Source: Macquaria australasica
Taxonomy: Eukaryota; Chordata; Actinopteri; Centrarchiformes; Percichthyidae
NCBI GenBank assembly: GCA_005408345.1
Contig: SEMN01000226.1
Span: 744,001 to 808,000 of the forward strand
DNA length: 64,000 nt
Direction: 5' to 3'
Each line of letters starts with the position of its first letter. Positions within the stretch are counted from its first letter, which is position 1. Below the pieces are notes generated by a model. It did not search any database. It had not been told where the DNA came from and worked only from the letters and a program-made list of their open reading frames with translations. Positions 1 to 11,608 of the stretch are shown in pieces. The translations under genes were made by a program, and so were the position numbers.

Positions 1-961
1 ATGGGTTAACGCTCATCATCAGACCTAGCTTTGCGACCCACGTCATATGCTCTTATAGGAAATGGGAATCACAGTCTCATTGAAAGAAACACCATATTTG
101 ACTTCCAACACATATTAAGTTGCCAGATAATAGTATGAAAGAATTCTTCATCATAGATTGATGTTGGGAGAAAACTTCACTGCTGCTCTCGGCAATGCTC
201 CATCTGGGATGAATACACTGAAAGCATTTATAACGAGATTTATAGCAACTAAGAGTTTCCATCCGTGGTTCCCTGTTCTTTTCAGGCAAGGCTGGAACTG
301 GGTTTCATTATGCTTTCTCTACTGTCTTCACAATAGCTGATGACTTTGCCTTTTAGGTGAAGGCTTGCTTTCTTTTTCACAATGCAGTGTCTCCAAATAG
401 ATCAGTGACAACATCTGTGAGGGCGTGAGATTCTATGTGTGCACCTCTGCCATCTGGGGAGCAGAGAGAACGAGCAAGTTCAAAGTACAACTCTGTGGAA
501 AGTGTGGGGAAAATAAAGTTTCTATTTTCCGACATAAGATAAAACAACTCGACTTGCCTTACTGATCGTGAGCCTGTCACCTCCCCGGACTAACCTATTC
601 CCCTGGATCTCCACAGATGTGTTCATCACTGTGTGTCTGTATCTCTACAGGGCAGCTTTTGAGTGGCTGAGGAAGTCATTAAGTTTCATCTGTGAGTCAC
701 AGTTTTGGTTTGGTGCGAACATCCCTTTGTGGTTCCTTGGGAATGAGTCCTATGGGATACGTTCCACATAAGCTATGCAGAGTAGGCCAGAGGCTTTAGG
801 ATTTGACAAGCACGCTCTCCAACCTCTGTTTCCACTTCCACTGCGCTCAGACCAGCTAAACTGGCATGGGTCTAAAGTGCTGAATGTTTGCTGACGCGAG
901 TGTTATCAGTAAGGAACGTGTCAGAAGGACTGCGGGTATTTGTGAGTGTTGCAACACTTAC
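1..961 (-). other. partial cd82 intron 3
   Basis: This stretch lies downstream of the cd82 exon at 962-1034 in the direction of transcription. The exon ends in a GTAAGT-type donor, so the segment is intronic. I searched it on the minus strand for the next tetraspanin exon, which encodes the second membrane segment with its small-loop and GCIGA-like residues, and did not find it. The remaining cd82 exons must lie beyond the left edge. I see no repeat family here with confidence. Confidence 0.7.
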
Positions 962-1034
962 GTAGAACAGCAATGAAGCTCTGATTATCAAAGAGGACCC
1001 AAAGGCCGAAGCCCATGATCAACGCTCCGAAGAT
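962..1034 (-). CDS. cd82: cd82 tetraspanin, second coding exon (TM1 and start of first extracellular loop)
   Basis: This internal exon encodes 24 residues that begin IFGALIMGFGLWVLFD and end NQSFIAVL, with one extra base (phase 1) before the donor. It completes the first transmembrane helix and opens the small extracellular loop of a tetraspanin. The acceptor is a pyrimidine tract ending CACAG, and the donor reads AC|GTAAGT. The human CD82 counterpart, from memory, has the same spacing, with a D-x-x-SFI-x-VL motif at the helix exit and a phase-1 boundary before a Gln codon. CD82 is a plasma-membrane tetraspanin that organises integrin and receptor microdomains and restrains cell motility. The partner exon is at 2232-2304, 1,197 nt upstream in transcription. 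Other tetraspanins (CD37, TSPAN4) fit less well at the F-D-N-Q-S-F-I stretch. Confidence 0.88.
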
Positions 1035-2231
1035 CTGTGGAGGGGAAATAGAGAAGAATCAGGCACCAAATCTCATATGAGAATAAAACACAGAATCTGT
1101 GCTGGTGTGTCTTAAACAGAGGGCCTTCTTATTTTTGCTTTCTCAGTCTGTCACATCTGGCATTCATCAGATCCTAACTCTTCTCCCTGTCTGCTTGTCT
1201 TTCTCTCACAGCAACGTGCAGAGCAAAAGAGGATGTGGAGAGGATCAAGAGACCCACTCTGCTGGTTTTTCTCACAATTAACACCCAGCTAGCCACAGAT
1301 CTACCAATCATACTCTGACTTTAATATTCCATTCAGAACAGCACACTGAACAGTGTTAAGTAAGGATAAAGGAGTTAAGACAATCTGAAATGCGAAGAAT
1401 CATCACCTCTAGACTGGAACATTTTGTCCCTGACGTCTGAAAGCCTCAGAAAATTATCAGTTTTACCTTATGTACCCTTGTAATGAGGTTATAAAGTACA
1501 GGACTTCTATGTAATTAAGAGGGCCCTTGTTTAGGCGTCGTGGGGCACTGTAGTGGGGGTGATATCCATAGATGAGAGGCTCTGTTGATTCACCAGCTTC
1601 CCCCTTTGGACCGCCGCCCCTACCCTTTCCCACAACAGTCATTAGAGCTCTGGTTAAGAGCTGTTCATTTAGAGGGACTGTTGAGCTCCCGGCAGCCATC
1701 ATTAGCCCACTTCCTGGCTTCCCTATCCCTCCACTAGTCTAATCTGTCCACATGGACAAACACTGACACACACGCTTCCTATTAGACAACAGTTAGTTGA
1801 GTATTCACATCAAAAGGTCTGCGTCAGGTTTACAGCCGCAGTCTCATTGGAATGGTCTGGACATCCTCGCAGAGTCAGTTTTAGGAGTCTGGGTTTTTTT
1901 TCAACCCCTGGACTTTATGTTGTGGCCGGTGTGAGAGAGGAGGAAACGAACAGAAACCATCTGCTGTTGTTTAGACCTGGCTGTGCTGAGGTATTCTGTA
2001 AAGTCTCTCGCCCCAGGCAGAGTCACAGCAACATTTCCCTATGTATCTCCACTAATCTCTGGTGCTATTTGAATAAGGGCACTTATTCAAATATAAACAG
2101 CTGAAAGGCACCAGACGGCTCTTAATGTGTCATGAGCTAGGTAAACAAAGTCATGTGACATGATTCTGACATGCATTTGCATTTATTGCAGCGCGGCCAC
2201 CAAGCAGTGATGAAGCAATGTGATTACTTAC
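1035..2231 (-). other. cd82 intron 2
   Basis: This 1,197-nt intron runs between the two supported cd82 exons, with a GTAAGT donor at its high-coordinate end and a CACAG acceptor at its low end. It has no open frame that looks coding. The stretches 1460-1740 and 1820-2105 are richer in GC, low in obvious repeats and look unique, so they could be intronic regulatory sequence. That is only an impression, and a multi-species alignment would decide it. The second stretch contains a perfect 11-bp hairpin. Confidence 0.75.
2067..2092. repeat. perfect 11-bp inverted repeat in cd82 intron 2
   Basis: The arm ATTTGAATAAG (2067-2077) and its exact reverse complement (2082-2092) are separated by a 4-base loop, GGCA. 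No flanking T-tract or gene context suggests a terminator. It could be a small structured element or chance in AT-rich DNA. Confidence 0.8.
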
Positions 2232-2294
2232 AAAGAAGAGGAGGTTGAAGAGGAATAGAAAGTACTTAGTGACTGTGATGCATCCTTTCCCCAT
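2232..2294 (-). CDS. cd82: cd82 tetraspanin, first coding exon (N-terminus and start of TM1)
   Basis: This is the start-codon exon. ATG lies at 2294-2292 and 21 codons run to a donor TTT|GTAAGT. The acceptor (TCTTCCAG) places the exon start at 2304, leaving ten 5' UTR bases in this exon. The peptide opens MGKGC, then VTKYFLFLFNLLFF, the classic tetraspanin start: a short cytosolic tail with a juxtamembrane Cys (Cys5, a palmitoylation-type position in CD82), a K-Y-x-L-F-x-F-N motif, then the first helix. VTKYFLFLFNL is, from memory, nearly identical to mammalian CD82, which is why I prefer cd82 over CD37, CD151 or TSPAN family members. The phase-0 junction to the exon at 962-1034 gives a continuous helix. 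Which teleost duplicate this is (cd82a or cd82b) cannot be told here. The C-terminal three quarters of the protein is off the window. Confidence 0.88.
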
Positions 2295-2304
2295 GGCTGT
2301 GCTT

Positions 2305-5300
2305 CTGGAAGACAGAAATAAACGGAATTTATTGGTTAAATTAAACATTAGATGGTAATATGGCTGTATAGTGTGGGCATGTGAGATGCAAAGAGAAGAC
2401 AGAAACAAGATGGAGAAAAGACACAATAACAAAACAAAGGCAGCTAGCCTTGAGATAGCCTTGGTTTTATAGTAGAGTAAGCGAGCCACAGAACAAGGAC
2501 ACAGGAAAATCTGCAGTTGGGTTCCCGATTAAACGCAGCTTTAATCTTCAGAGCAACAACATTAGCCTAATTCAATTTCAACAGCCACGTTTCTCTCGTC
2601 TTAAACAGCCCAACCTGCTCTAATCCCCACTTTTATAAGACAACAATTGGCCTGTCCTGTTAAAATATAAGGTTTTATGACAGTATTGAATGCTTTTGAA
2701 AGACAGTGTATTGCAGAATATAGTTTTATTCTTGACAAACAAGAAGAACCACCCTGGTGAGACAGATCGGAGGGAAGACCACCACAAAGTGACGAGTGGT
2801 GAAGTCATGATGACTGTGTGGAGACCATGACAGCATGTGGAGTTAGGCATGCTATTGTCATCACAAGCAAACGGAAACTAGGCCTGCAACTACAACAAGT
2901 TTGGTTGGAAACAGTGTTTTACAGTCAATTTTGTGAACTATTTCAAGCCAAATGCACAGCAAGAGTAGCCTATTTAAAACCATATCCAGCCATATTCAAT
3001 AGGTCTGGCTGATCTCATACTACCACATAACAGACAACATAATAATGTTGTGACCCTCAAAGTAAATTGAGAACTGTAGCTGTCTGACATTTTAAGTGTG
3101 TGCATGTTACACTGACATCTGCATTGTTTCAGTTTACCTCTCACTCATCTCTATTTGTGTTTCCCACGTACACGGATGTATACGTGTGTGCACAAGCCTA
3201 CACATACTGCATTCAGTGACTTTTCTGTGAGTAACATGTTCCTTTGAGGAAACACCTGTAGGCCAGGTCAGCACCACACATACAGTACAGCAGAGACAAT
3301 TTATGAAACTCTCTGGCAACATGATTCAGCCTGGGCTGCACGAGTCCAAAGAAAATATTTACCACAACCAGACCTTTTCCTTCAATGGGACTGGGAGCAC
3401 TGAAAATATAACCCACCATTGTGGTTATTTGAGGAGTCTGAAAATATCCTAGAGACAACTCCCTGTGTATCAGATGACAAGCTGTTCTCTTCTACCTGTC
3501 TCTTTTACATCAAAACCGTAGGTTCTTCCCAATGCCTGGGCCTATAATAGTGAGTATATAGTTCTACTTTAAACAGTGTATACTACTTTTGGAAGCAAAA
3601 ACCACATCTGACTGCTTAGACTTTTATCTTCGATGTATACACGCAAGTGAAAAGTGTAGCAATAATATCACAACTTCAACTTTCAATATATGCATCAGAA
3701 AAACAGGAAATAAGTTAAAGCCTAATTTAAATATAAAACAGGTATTTAAGAACAACCCCGTCTAAAAATCATCGTGCTGTTTACTTGCCAATTTGTTTTT
3801 AACTACCGTGAAACTGTATAATTGTAACACGGTGTTAAAATATCTTCCCTATAATACTGGTAATAAAAACTTCCATTTTTCTTTGTCTAATCTAATCTTC
3901 CCAATTAGATTCATGGGTCAGTAAGCTGAATAAAACACTGACAAGGACAAGTAAATACCGTTTCTTTCCAATCCAACATGCTTGGCTGGCTTATAAAGCC
4001 TTAGCTGGCTTTATGTGGTTAATATTACTATTACTAACCACCTATACTAGGCTATTAAATGTACTTGATAACATAAATACCAACACAATTTCATGTTTAC
4101 AAAACTGAACACAGTATTAAGCCCAAACCACACAGCAGATATGCCTGCAAAGTAGATAATCCTTAAAAGGAGATTGCTGGTCTTTATGTCTAGATGGTGA
4201 GCAGCAGTGCGGATTAAAAAAGAATTAGTTATGACAACCATTGTTTGTTGACCAGGCCCAGTCCATCTGAAAACAATTCCTAACAATGCCTCAATGCTAC
4301 TTATTATATTTTTCAAACAACAGGCCCTGCCCAATTCATTCTGAAGCAGCCAACTAACCATATTGAGGTTAGCAGCAAGGCCAACCCAGACCATAAATAC
4401 ACTCAAAATCTTTTGCAGAACTTCCATGCAAGCTCACACATTGAGCAGCTACTGTATGCTGTGGGGCAATTTTATAGGTTTATTTTTGCCGAATCTACAT
4501 AGACGAGCCCAATCGAACTGGACTCCCTGGAAGCGAATGACAAATCTGTTCCAAGGTGAAAATAAGGACTGGAAAATGCAGTGGAAATTCAAAGTAGAGC
4601 CAAGCGGCAATTCCAAGAAACAGTGCCATTAGAATCTTGTATAACAGCTAGTATTCAAAATGCTGCCGACATCAAAAGACGATGTAGTTTATCTGAAATG
4701 GGACAGCAGAATCAGACGAGAGTAAGATCAGGCTTATGGTGCAAAAACCATGAGCAGAAAAGAAATTACTTTCTGTAAAAAAGCTGCAAATGAGTCACCT
4801 GAACTTTCCAAACTCTGTGACCTCATCCAGCCATTTTATTTCCCTTTCGTAGCCCCCATTCCCCTCCCTGTGGTTTGGCATAAGGTGTGATCACCATCAA
4901 ATAGTGTTTGGGGTGCACTAAAGGAGGTGTTCAATTTAAATGAGTGTTTGTTTGTTGTACGAAGAGCCAGTACAGAAGAATAAGGTACAGAGATGATTAT
5001 GAAGACAGCATTAGTGGCAGATGGCATCGACTGTGTCTGTAATGGACCCAGCATGGATCAACTACAGCCGCATCTACCACCACCTTCTATCATATTCATA
5101 TATGACCCATTTACACATCTGTGAAGCTATCACACTGGCATGAACCTGCCTACACCATCTTGGTACTAAAGCCCTTAATACCATGCCAGAATCTGCAACA
5201 ATGTTGTTTATCCCTCTGTACAGACAGGATGTAGCTCACTGTCTACAGTGGGATTTTGGACTAAACTGAAAAACTTAGCATTTCTGTTTGAGTAACAGAA

Positions 5301-7068
5301 AACAGCTTCACCATATATACAATTCTAGAAACAGATATTGGTGTAAATTCAGTTTTCTGTGTAATATTGCAGCTTGCAAGGTTGAGGACTAGGCCTGCTA
5401 GTAATGCTAATCCTCATTATCAAAATATTGTTTACTTCTATAAAAGGTTTTCATTCATCTGGGTCATGCAAAACCTGTAGTCTAGATGATGTTTCATCAC
5501 TTGAGTTGCTTCAAAAGTCGATAAGCCTCGACGAATTCTGTGGGATGGAGGGGATTTCCTATTTAGCACTGATGGGAATCTTATACTGTATGACAAAGGG
5601 GTAAAATCCCCCACAGGAGTTTAGTGCCAGGTGACTTCCCACCATCAAGTGGAAATGATGAAGCGTTTGTGGTAACAAGACTAAACAGAGTGCAACTTGG
5701 GATCATCTACTACTACTAGATATTACTGATCATCTTTTTTAATCATTTAGTCTATATACAAAAAATGACGACACCTATTACAAGTTACCAGAGGCAAAAT
5801 TACTTAATATTGCCTTCTAAATCTGACCAGCTAAACCCAAGCACCAAAGTATTCATTTTATGGTGAGAAACAGAAACAGAAACGAGAAAAGGATGTGGCT
5901 TTGGTGATTGGGTGAAAACATCTGCTCTCAGCAACAGGATAGCCTAAATCTTTCCGGCTATTTAAATCACCGAAAAGACTTCCGTTACAACCAGCTTCAA
6001 AACTGATGCAAATACTACTCAGTCAACCTCTTAAAGCCCAATTTGTGTGTCAGCAGTAGCTGCAATGAACCCAGCAATATGAGGCTTAATGCACTGAGGC
6101 TTCGTTGTCCTACACATTGACAGCATCAAACCACTCACCTACTGTGCTCTACTGTGAGCTTTTCAAGATACATCATGTGGGTATATGAGCCATTAAAAAC
6201 TTTGTAATCCAGTGGTATACTGCAATTTGTACATGTGACACGCATGCCGCCAAATACTTGGGCTAATTGAATGGTGATGGTATCCAATTGGGACATTTCA
6301 CCAAAAGCAAAACTAACAAATATCGATTTCAAATTCTGTCACTCAATACTTGATAAATCTACTTATAGAAAAAACTGTATGAGCAGACAGTAAGATTTGC
6401 AGATTTGAGAATCAATTTTGCTTGCTCCACTTGGTGTGCCTGCTCAGATATTAATTTCTGCTTGTAAACCACAATATTGCTAAAAAAGCAGAGCACTGTG
6501 GTAACTGGATGTTACCTTGAATGTGATGGGTGGCCCCCCTTACTCATTACTTCTTTTCAGTTTGGCCACAGAAATGCCTCGTTACAGCTCACAACCTTTT
6601 TCCTAACATACACATATCCTAACAAAAATAGGTTTGTGTCCCATAGAACCCTCTCTGACAACTCTTGGTTGTAAAATAACATCAGGGCTTCAGCTAAATA
6701 ATGCAACAATAGAGCTGCATCAAACTCCAGGGACTTCAACACCTCAACAAAGGTTATCTAAAGCAAATCAGTTCGCCTCATCATCTTTATCGAACGCTAC
6801 AGAACGTTAGCTTAACGTAACGTAACGTCAACTGTAAACTGACGTGAGTTACTAACTGCTGTAACGTGTTAGTTAATTTTTAATAGTTAGTTTAGTAAAA
6901 GTTCTGTCATTAACGGTTTCTCTGGAGCCAAGTTAGAGAGAAGGTTTTCCTAAATGCAAAGCAGATGGCGGCTAACTTAACTAACGACGGCAGTTTACCA
7001 TATTCTGGCGTAATCTTTTATTATTAGCTAGCTAGACGCATGTAGACGTGTTTAACGCTAAAACTTAC
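2305..7068 (-). other. probable cd82 intron 1 (no coding content seen)
   Basis: This stretch lies between the acceptor of the start-codon exon and the proposed non-coding first exon. I see only AT-rich unique-looking sequence, short chance frames and no recognisable exon. An open frame at 4047-4427 (minus) shows no family features and no splice signals in register. The segment around 5420-5640 resembles a degraded dispersed repeat, but I cannot name it. If the first exon is placed elsewhere, part of this would be intergenic. Confidence 0.55.
6780..7068 (-). promoter_or_regulatory. ACGTT-rich, YY1-motif region at cd82 5' end
   Basis: From 6790 to 7060 the sequence has an unusual density of AACGT/ACGTTA motifs (several between 6791 and 6867) and a GATGGCGGC-type YY1-like motif near 6963-6972. 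A second such motif on the plus strand, AAGATGGC, lies at 7085-7092 inside the proposed exon. CpG dinucleotides are locally enriched against an AT-rich, CpG-poor background, as is usual around fish transcription starts. This segment would be the start of intron 1. The transcription start itself is not fixed by the sequence. Confidence 0.4.
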
Positions 7069-7195
7069 TTTGACTTCTTCTCCGAAGATGGCAACAGTTG
7101 GCTGAGGAGTCGACCGTCTTCTGCCTTGCTTAGCCTGTGTGGCGACTCCGTCTCTGGTGAGAAACAAGATGTGTGTGTGTGTGTGTGAAAATGTT
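7069..7195 (-). other. candidate non-coding first exon of cd82
   Basis: On the minus strand this GC-richer segment ends in a strong donor, GTCAAA|GTAAGTTT. It contains a YY1-like GCCATCTT and sits just below an A/T-rich TTAAAATAAAG-type element near 7225. It carries no in-frame coding match. The next minus-strand acceptor with a recognised exon is the cd82 start-codon exon at 2304, so the simplest reading is the 5' UTR exon of cd82. The upper boundary is approximate. A plus-strand donor-like GGTGAGA near 7158 means a divergent transcript cannot be excluded. Confidence 0.45.
7171..7187. repeat. short (GT)n microsatellite
   Basis: About 8.5 perfect GT units lie at the proposed cd82 promoter. 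On the transcribed strand this reads (CA)n just at or upstream of the proposed start. Confidence 0.95.
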
Positions 7196-8859
7196 CACAC
7201 CCCTACCGTGCGGCTTTTACTTTATTTTAACCCCGTCCTGCCCTGCCAAGCCCAACAACCGTCTTACAGGCCACAATGGTGCATTTTCTTATGACAACTG
7301 AGTACTTAATTTGCTTTTACAAAATAATAATGTCATTATCTCTACATGGCGAGTTGTTGTTGTTGTTGTTTTTTTTTTTGGTTAAAATAAAATTATTACT
7401 TCCTCATCCAAACAAAAGGCATACTGTTTCCTCCTCATCATTAAAACGTCAGACATTCTGGTGCGAAAAATAATCAGCAGACATTGCTTTGTGTCTCTTT
7501 AGTGCAGTAAACTCATTTTTGATTATATCACAGGCACATTATCAGTCCTTGTAGTATTAGTAGAAGTCTCAGTCAGTCCCTATCAGGATGTTACAGTACC
7601 AAGACGTCTTATGTGGTTGCAGCAGCAGTAGAATATAATAACAGTTATCAGCTGATGTGAAATGTGGGAAGCAACATTAGGCAGAGACTGACGATCATCA
7701 GTTTTAATCTGGTGATCACATAAAGACAGTGAGATTATCCAGTGTTTTTTGTAATCTTGAGGAAACAAAGCTTTTTAGAGCACAAAATAATTATTCTTTG
7801 CTCATGAGAAAACACAACATAAAAATATGTACAGCCATAGTCTGTCTGGTCCGTAGCATAATGCAAATTAGACCTGAACATGATCAACCGGTTATATTTA
7901 TATGTATGTATGTTGATCACAAACTGTTGCTGGGTAAACCTGAAAACATGTTTTAGACTGCCTTTTAAATGATCCATTGTAAGCCATTCTAAAACACTGT
8001 TTACCACTATGCCTTAAGAAATAAACCAGGACTCAGTATATAAAGTGGAAAGTATGGGGAGAATGCATGCACAGGGACACATGGGAGCTTTTTGCCACAC
8101 ACACATTTCCTGTGCCACACAATCCCCCTTTTCACCCTTTGCCCAATGTGTGTGTAAAGGAGAGCGAGCACTGGGGGTGGGAAAAGTTAGGCAGGAATAT
8201 GTGGTAGGCTACACAAGGTAGATTCATATAAATTCACAGAAAAGACCTTTGAGCAGACCTGAAGATAAAAAGGGTGAGATTACATAACAGATCACTTGTT
8301 TTTTGTTTTTTTGAGACGTGTTAGAACAAAACTGTGGGTTCTGTTTTGTGGAGTGATATGTTTTGTTAGAATTTAACAGGACGTTTTGCTGAAGGCTCTC
8401 CACTCCCAAGGTTACTGCAGGTAGGCGGAAGGTATGCTGTTCGAGGCTGATCTAGACTGTCGGCTATCAAATTAGTGAGTGTATACCTGTGCCTAAAAAT
8501 GAAAGTCTCACCCTTGCTGCTGGGCATCACTTATACAACAAGTTTAAAGCACACTCAGGCTCATCTCACAGAGAAAACATGAGTGGACTTACACTGGATG
8601 TTTTGATTGAGTGGAAAACTTTTCTCAACCTTATTATTCCCAGCGTGCAAGTTAGGTATTTCAGTATGTTTGTGTAAGCGGTTGATTTGTCATCTTTTTT
8701 TATTCAATACCTTTAAAATTAGATGAATATATTATCATTTAAGTAGACAATTGAGGTTCCATGTAGCTGCTTAATAAGTGATAGTTGACTTCAGAAATCA
8801 CCACATTTTGGTGATTTGAAGTTGTGGGTACCAGTATCTAGCAGGAAATGTATATTTCT
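7196..8859. other. intergenic between cd82 5' end and tp53i11 3' end
   Basis: No exon or conserved protein match is seen on either strand. The open frames here are short and overlap antisense to each other around 7735-8007, typical of chance frames. The stretch 8050-8200 is purine- and C-patch-rich, with no motif I can name. Confidence 0.6.
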
Positions 8860-9197
8860 AAAGCTGAAACAATTAGTCCATTATTCGATTAGCTGATCGA
8901 CAGAAGATTAATCTGCAACTATTTTGATAATCGATTAATCGTTTTAGTCAACTGTCAAACAAAAATGCCAAACAATCTCTGGTTCCAGCTTTACAAAAGT
9001 GAGGAGGTCATATGTGACAGTAAACTGAATATCTTTGGGTTTTAGATGGTTGGTCAGAAAAAACAAGCAACTTTAAGATATCACATTAGGCTTTAGGAAA
9101 TGGTGATTTTTCACTATTTTCTGACATTTTATAGCCCAAACAATTCATTGATAAATTGAGAAAAGAATCAGCAGATTAACCGTTTGTTGCAGCCCCA
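8860..9197. repeat. dispersed teleost repeat, family A copy 1
   Basis: This copy begins with GCTGAAACAATTAGTCCATT, passes through a CGATTAATCG palindromic stretch and ends near a TTGCAGCCCC tail. The same order of motifs (AATTAGT, CGATTAAT, CTGGTTCCAGCTT, TGAATATCTTTGGGTTTTAG, GGTCAGAAAAAACAA, TTTCTGACATTTTATAG) recurs at 16262-16605 and 38808-39146, and in part at 22208-22420. It is a short non-autonomous element, probably DNA-transposon derived, with weak inverted termini. The family name is not assigned. Confidence 0.85.
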
Positions 9198-9254
9198 TAT
9201 GTTTCTATCAGAAAGGACAAGGAACAAAGATGAATACATCACTTTTGAAGTCTT
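9198..9254. other. gap between repeat A1 and the proposed tp53i11 cleavage site
   Basis: This is a short AT-rich spacer. It lies just downstream, in transcription sense, of the putative poly(A) signal, so the cleavage site should be close to its right edge. Confidence 0.4.
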
Positions 9255-9274
9255 CAAAATAAACAATAGTGTCC

Positions 9275-9280
9275 TTTATT
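9275..9280 (-). terminator. candidate poly(A) signal AATAAA for tp53i11
   Basis: A minus-strand AATAAA lies in an A/T-rich context, with cleavage expected 10-30 nt towards lower coordinates. It was chosen because dispersed repeat sequence starts just beyond it. Other AATAAA-type sites in the 3' region are possible alternatives. Confidence 0.4.
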
Positions 9281-10062
9281 TATAACTAAATAGTGGAAAT
9301 CCATAACAATTCATTTTTGAGGTACAATATAGCACATATATACATAAAAACACAATGCTACAACTTGAAACAGTTTGACCTGGTATGCTATACACAACAG
9401 TACAAATATACGTATGTTAAATCTACATCAGAGGGAATGAATAGCTCAACTTACCAATGTAGTATTTCGACTAATTTATGTCAGAGAACCAGGAGGATGA
9501 AAGATCTATTTCTTTGCCTCCCTTCTTCTGCCCGTCCCCCCCAAAACTGCCCATCTCTCCTAAAATAACCTGCTTTACAGACCTTTTAACATTTCACAAG
9601 GCTGATGATTTGAGGCCTGTAGTATCGACGGAAATGGAATGACATTTTTCTTGAACTCCATAATTACCATGCTAGTCAGCACCGAGCGGTAGGTTGGGGC
9701 AGACAATGTCACTCGGGAGAGCTGCATCTAATTAAACACTGGAAAAAAGGGTAATTACAACTTTTCAGGAGGACGGGAGACCTCACCCATGTTTCACGTT
9801 CCCTATCTGAACTGAAAGCTCACCCAAGTAACAAGCACATCTGCCTTCAGTGCTGGACTCGCAACTGCAAACCCTCAATCACTCTGACCTCAGGACCACT
9901 CCCTTCTAGGGCAGGACTGAACGTGGTCATTTGCAACAATATGGACCACCTTTGGAGGAGACCTACAGTGCGTTTCTTGTTCGACTCAAAATTATGTTTC
10001 AAGTTAAATTTACAAAATCAGGCGACTATCTTTAGTGTCTTTTTGACTGGCCTTAGGTGCTG

Positions 10063-10150
10063 AGCACATATAGTTAAACTGCCTTATAAGTTTAATTTTC
10101 CTTTTTAGCACATATAGTTAAACTGCCTTATAAGTTTAATTTTCCTTTTT
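10063..10150. repeat. exact 2 x 44-bp tandem duplication
   Basis: Two identical 44-bp units begin AGCACATATAGTTAAACTGC and end in CCTTTTT, at 10063-10106 and 10107-10150, with no mismatch. The duplication lies inside the proposed tp53i11 3' UTR. Complete identity suggests a recent event. Confidence 0.97.
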
Positions 10151-11608
10151 AGGTTTTTCGACATTTTTAGCTAATGCATCCATTCACCGCCATTAACATC
10201 TTTATTTATCAGCTTTGCGTTCTAGTTGGTGGCAGCCTGCTACACAGTTTGAGCCATTTCTTTTGCTGGATTACATAGCATGCATGACGTCAAAAAACAC
10301 AAATGTCACTTAAATAGGTACAAAATAAGACACGCCAAGAGAAAGATCAACCTTTGAAATTACTTAACTAATACTGAACAAGTTCCCTGTTCGGTTCACA
10401 AGAACACCACATAATAGTAAATACTTTTATTTACATATGTACAAGTAGGATGCAGTGTTGACGACTGTTCTTTTAAGTAGTTTTAAGGCAAGGCTAAGGA
10501 TATGGTGTATGTAAAAAACTGTGCTACATCACTAAAGAGGAACCAGCTCAGGTTTGTTTGCCCTGCACACTGACATGCTCGGCTTGTGACACTAGCTTTA
10601 CAGTAAAGGTCAAAATGTTAAAATACTTCCTGTAAGATCGCTCTGGCTAAAGTCCTGCCTAACACTGCACACACAACAAGGAGAGAACTACACTGCTTGT
10701 CTTCTACAGTCAGTTCACATGTGCATTTATCAAAATTACATGTATTATTCTCAGTAGTGTAAATACTCTGTACAAAACAATTCCTATTCACTTTGGTAGA
10801 ACTTCTTGACTGATACTTCAAGGAATAAAAAAAATCACGTTGTCCCTGAAAAATGTTTAGATTCAGCATTTCTTTTTGGGTAGTCTAAATCTGAATGGGC
10901 ATGATTGAGAGTAAAAACTGACCTCTGGGAGATTCCTCGGTGTGCTGGGCTTAGCTTATCTGACTGCACCTGAATCTTACACTAAGCACAGTTAATGCTT
11001 TCTCGATGTGTTCACTGGAGAGCTGTCAGAGAAGCATGCAAGAGCACAGATATTCAGGCTTCACTTTAGCATACATACAGTATGCGTTAACATCAACAGC
11101 ATCAAATAGGAAACACAGCACAAACTCATGGTCCTTGAGTGTGATTAAGAAGCGGTGTCAAGATGCAACTTTTTATCAGATAACACTAAATACTGAATCT
11201 GGAAATCATGTTGAAATTACTCTGTACTGTACATATTAAATCATATAACTAGGTGACACAAGAACGCAATGCACTACTTACAGCTTCTTCTTTATAATGA
11301 CAGCACTCAGAACTGCACAGAGGAGGAATGTGTGTCAAGAGGGGCTTAACCTCACAGCCCAGTGAAAGAAAAATTCACTTTCACTATGAGGTTTCTCGTT
11401 CTTGTTGTCTTGAGTCTGGAATGTGAGACTGTGCTCATCTGTTGAATATTGGGGGTTATAATAGGCTAGGTCCCATGGAAGGGGGCAGGGGGCATCCACT
11501 GGCAATGTAATGCTCCAAGCCCCAATTAAATAATATTCCAAACCTTCTGACCCCACGTTTGTGATCTGTGCTCAGCTGTCCCCTCCCTGGACGTATCACA
11601 CAGTCAGC

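Larger units (their letters stand above)
9255..11608 (-). other. tp53i11: probable 3' UTR of tp53i11
   Basis: The tp53i11 stop codon is at 11611-11609. The following about 2.35 kb on the minus strand is free of the dispersed repeats that crowd the introns and has no splice acceptor leading to recognisable coding sequence. It reaches a canonical AATAAA at 9280-9275 immediately before a family A repeat begins. A long 3' UTR is therefore the simplest reading. Earlier A/T-rich AATAAA-like sequences around 10430 and 10200 could give shorter isoforms. Transcript evidence would be needed for the true end. Confidence 0.45.

Noticed and set aside
2151..2489. 112-residue minus-strand frame spanning the cd82 start exon
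   Set aside because: Its own ATG upstream at 2489 reads through intron. Only 2232-2294 within it is real coding sequence, as shown by the acceptor at 2305 and the tetraspanin start at MGKGC.
4047..4427. 126-residue hydrophobic minus-strand open frame within cd82 intron 1
   Set aside because: Looks membrane-like, but has no tetraspanin or other motif, and its ends do not coincide with splice sites.
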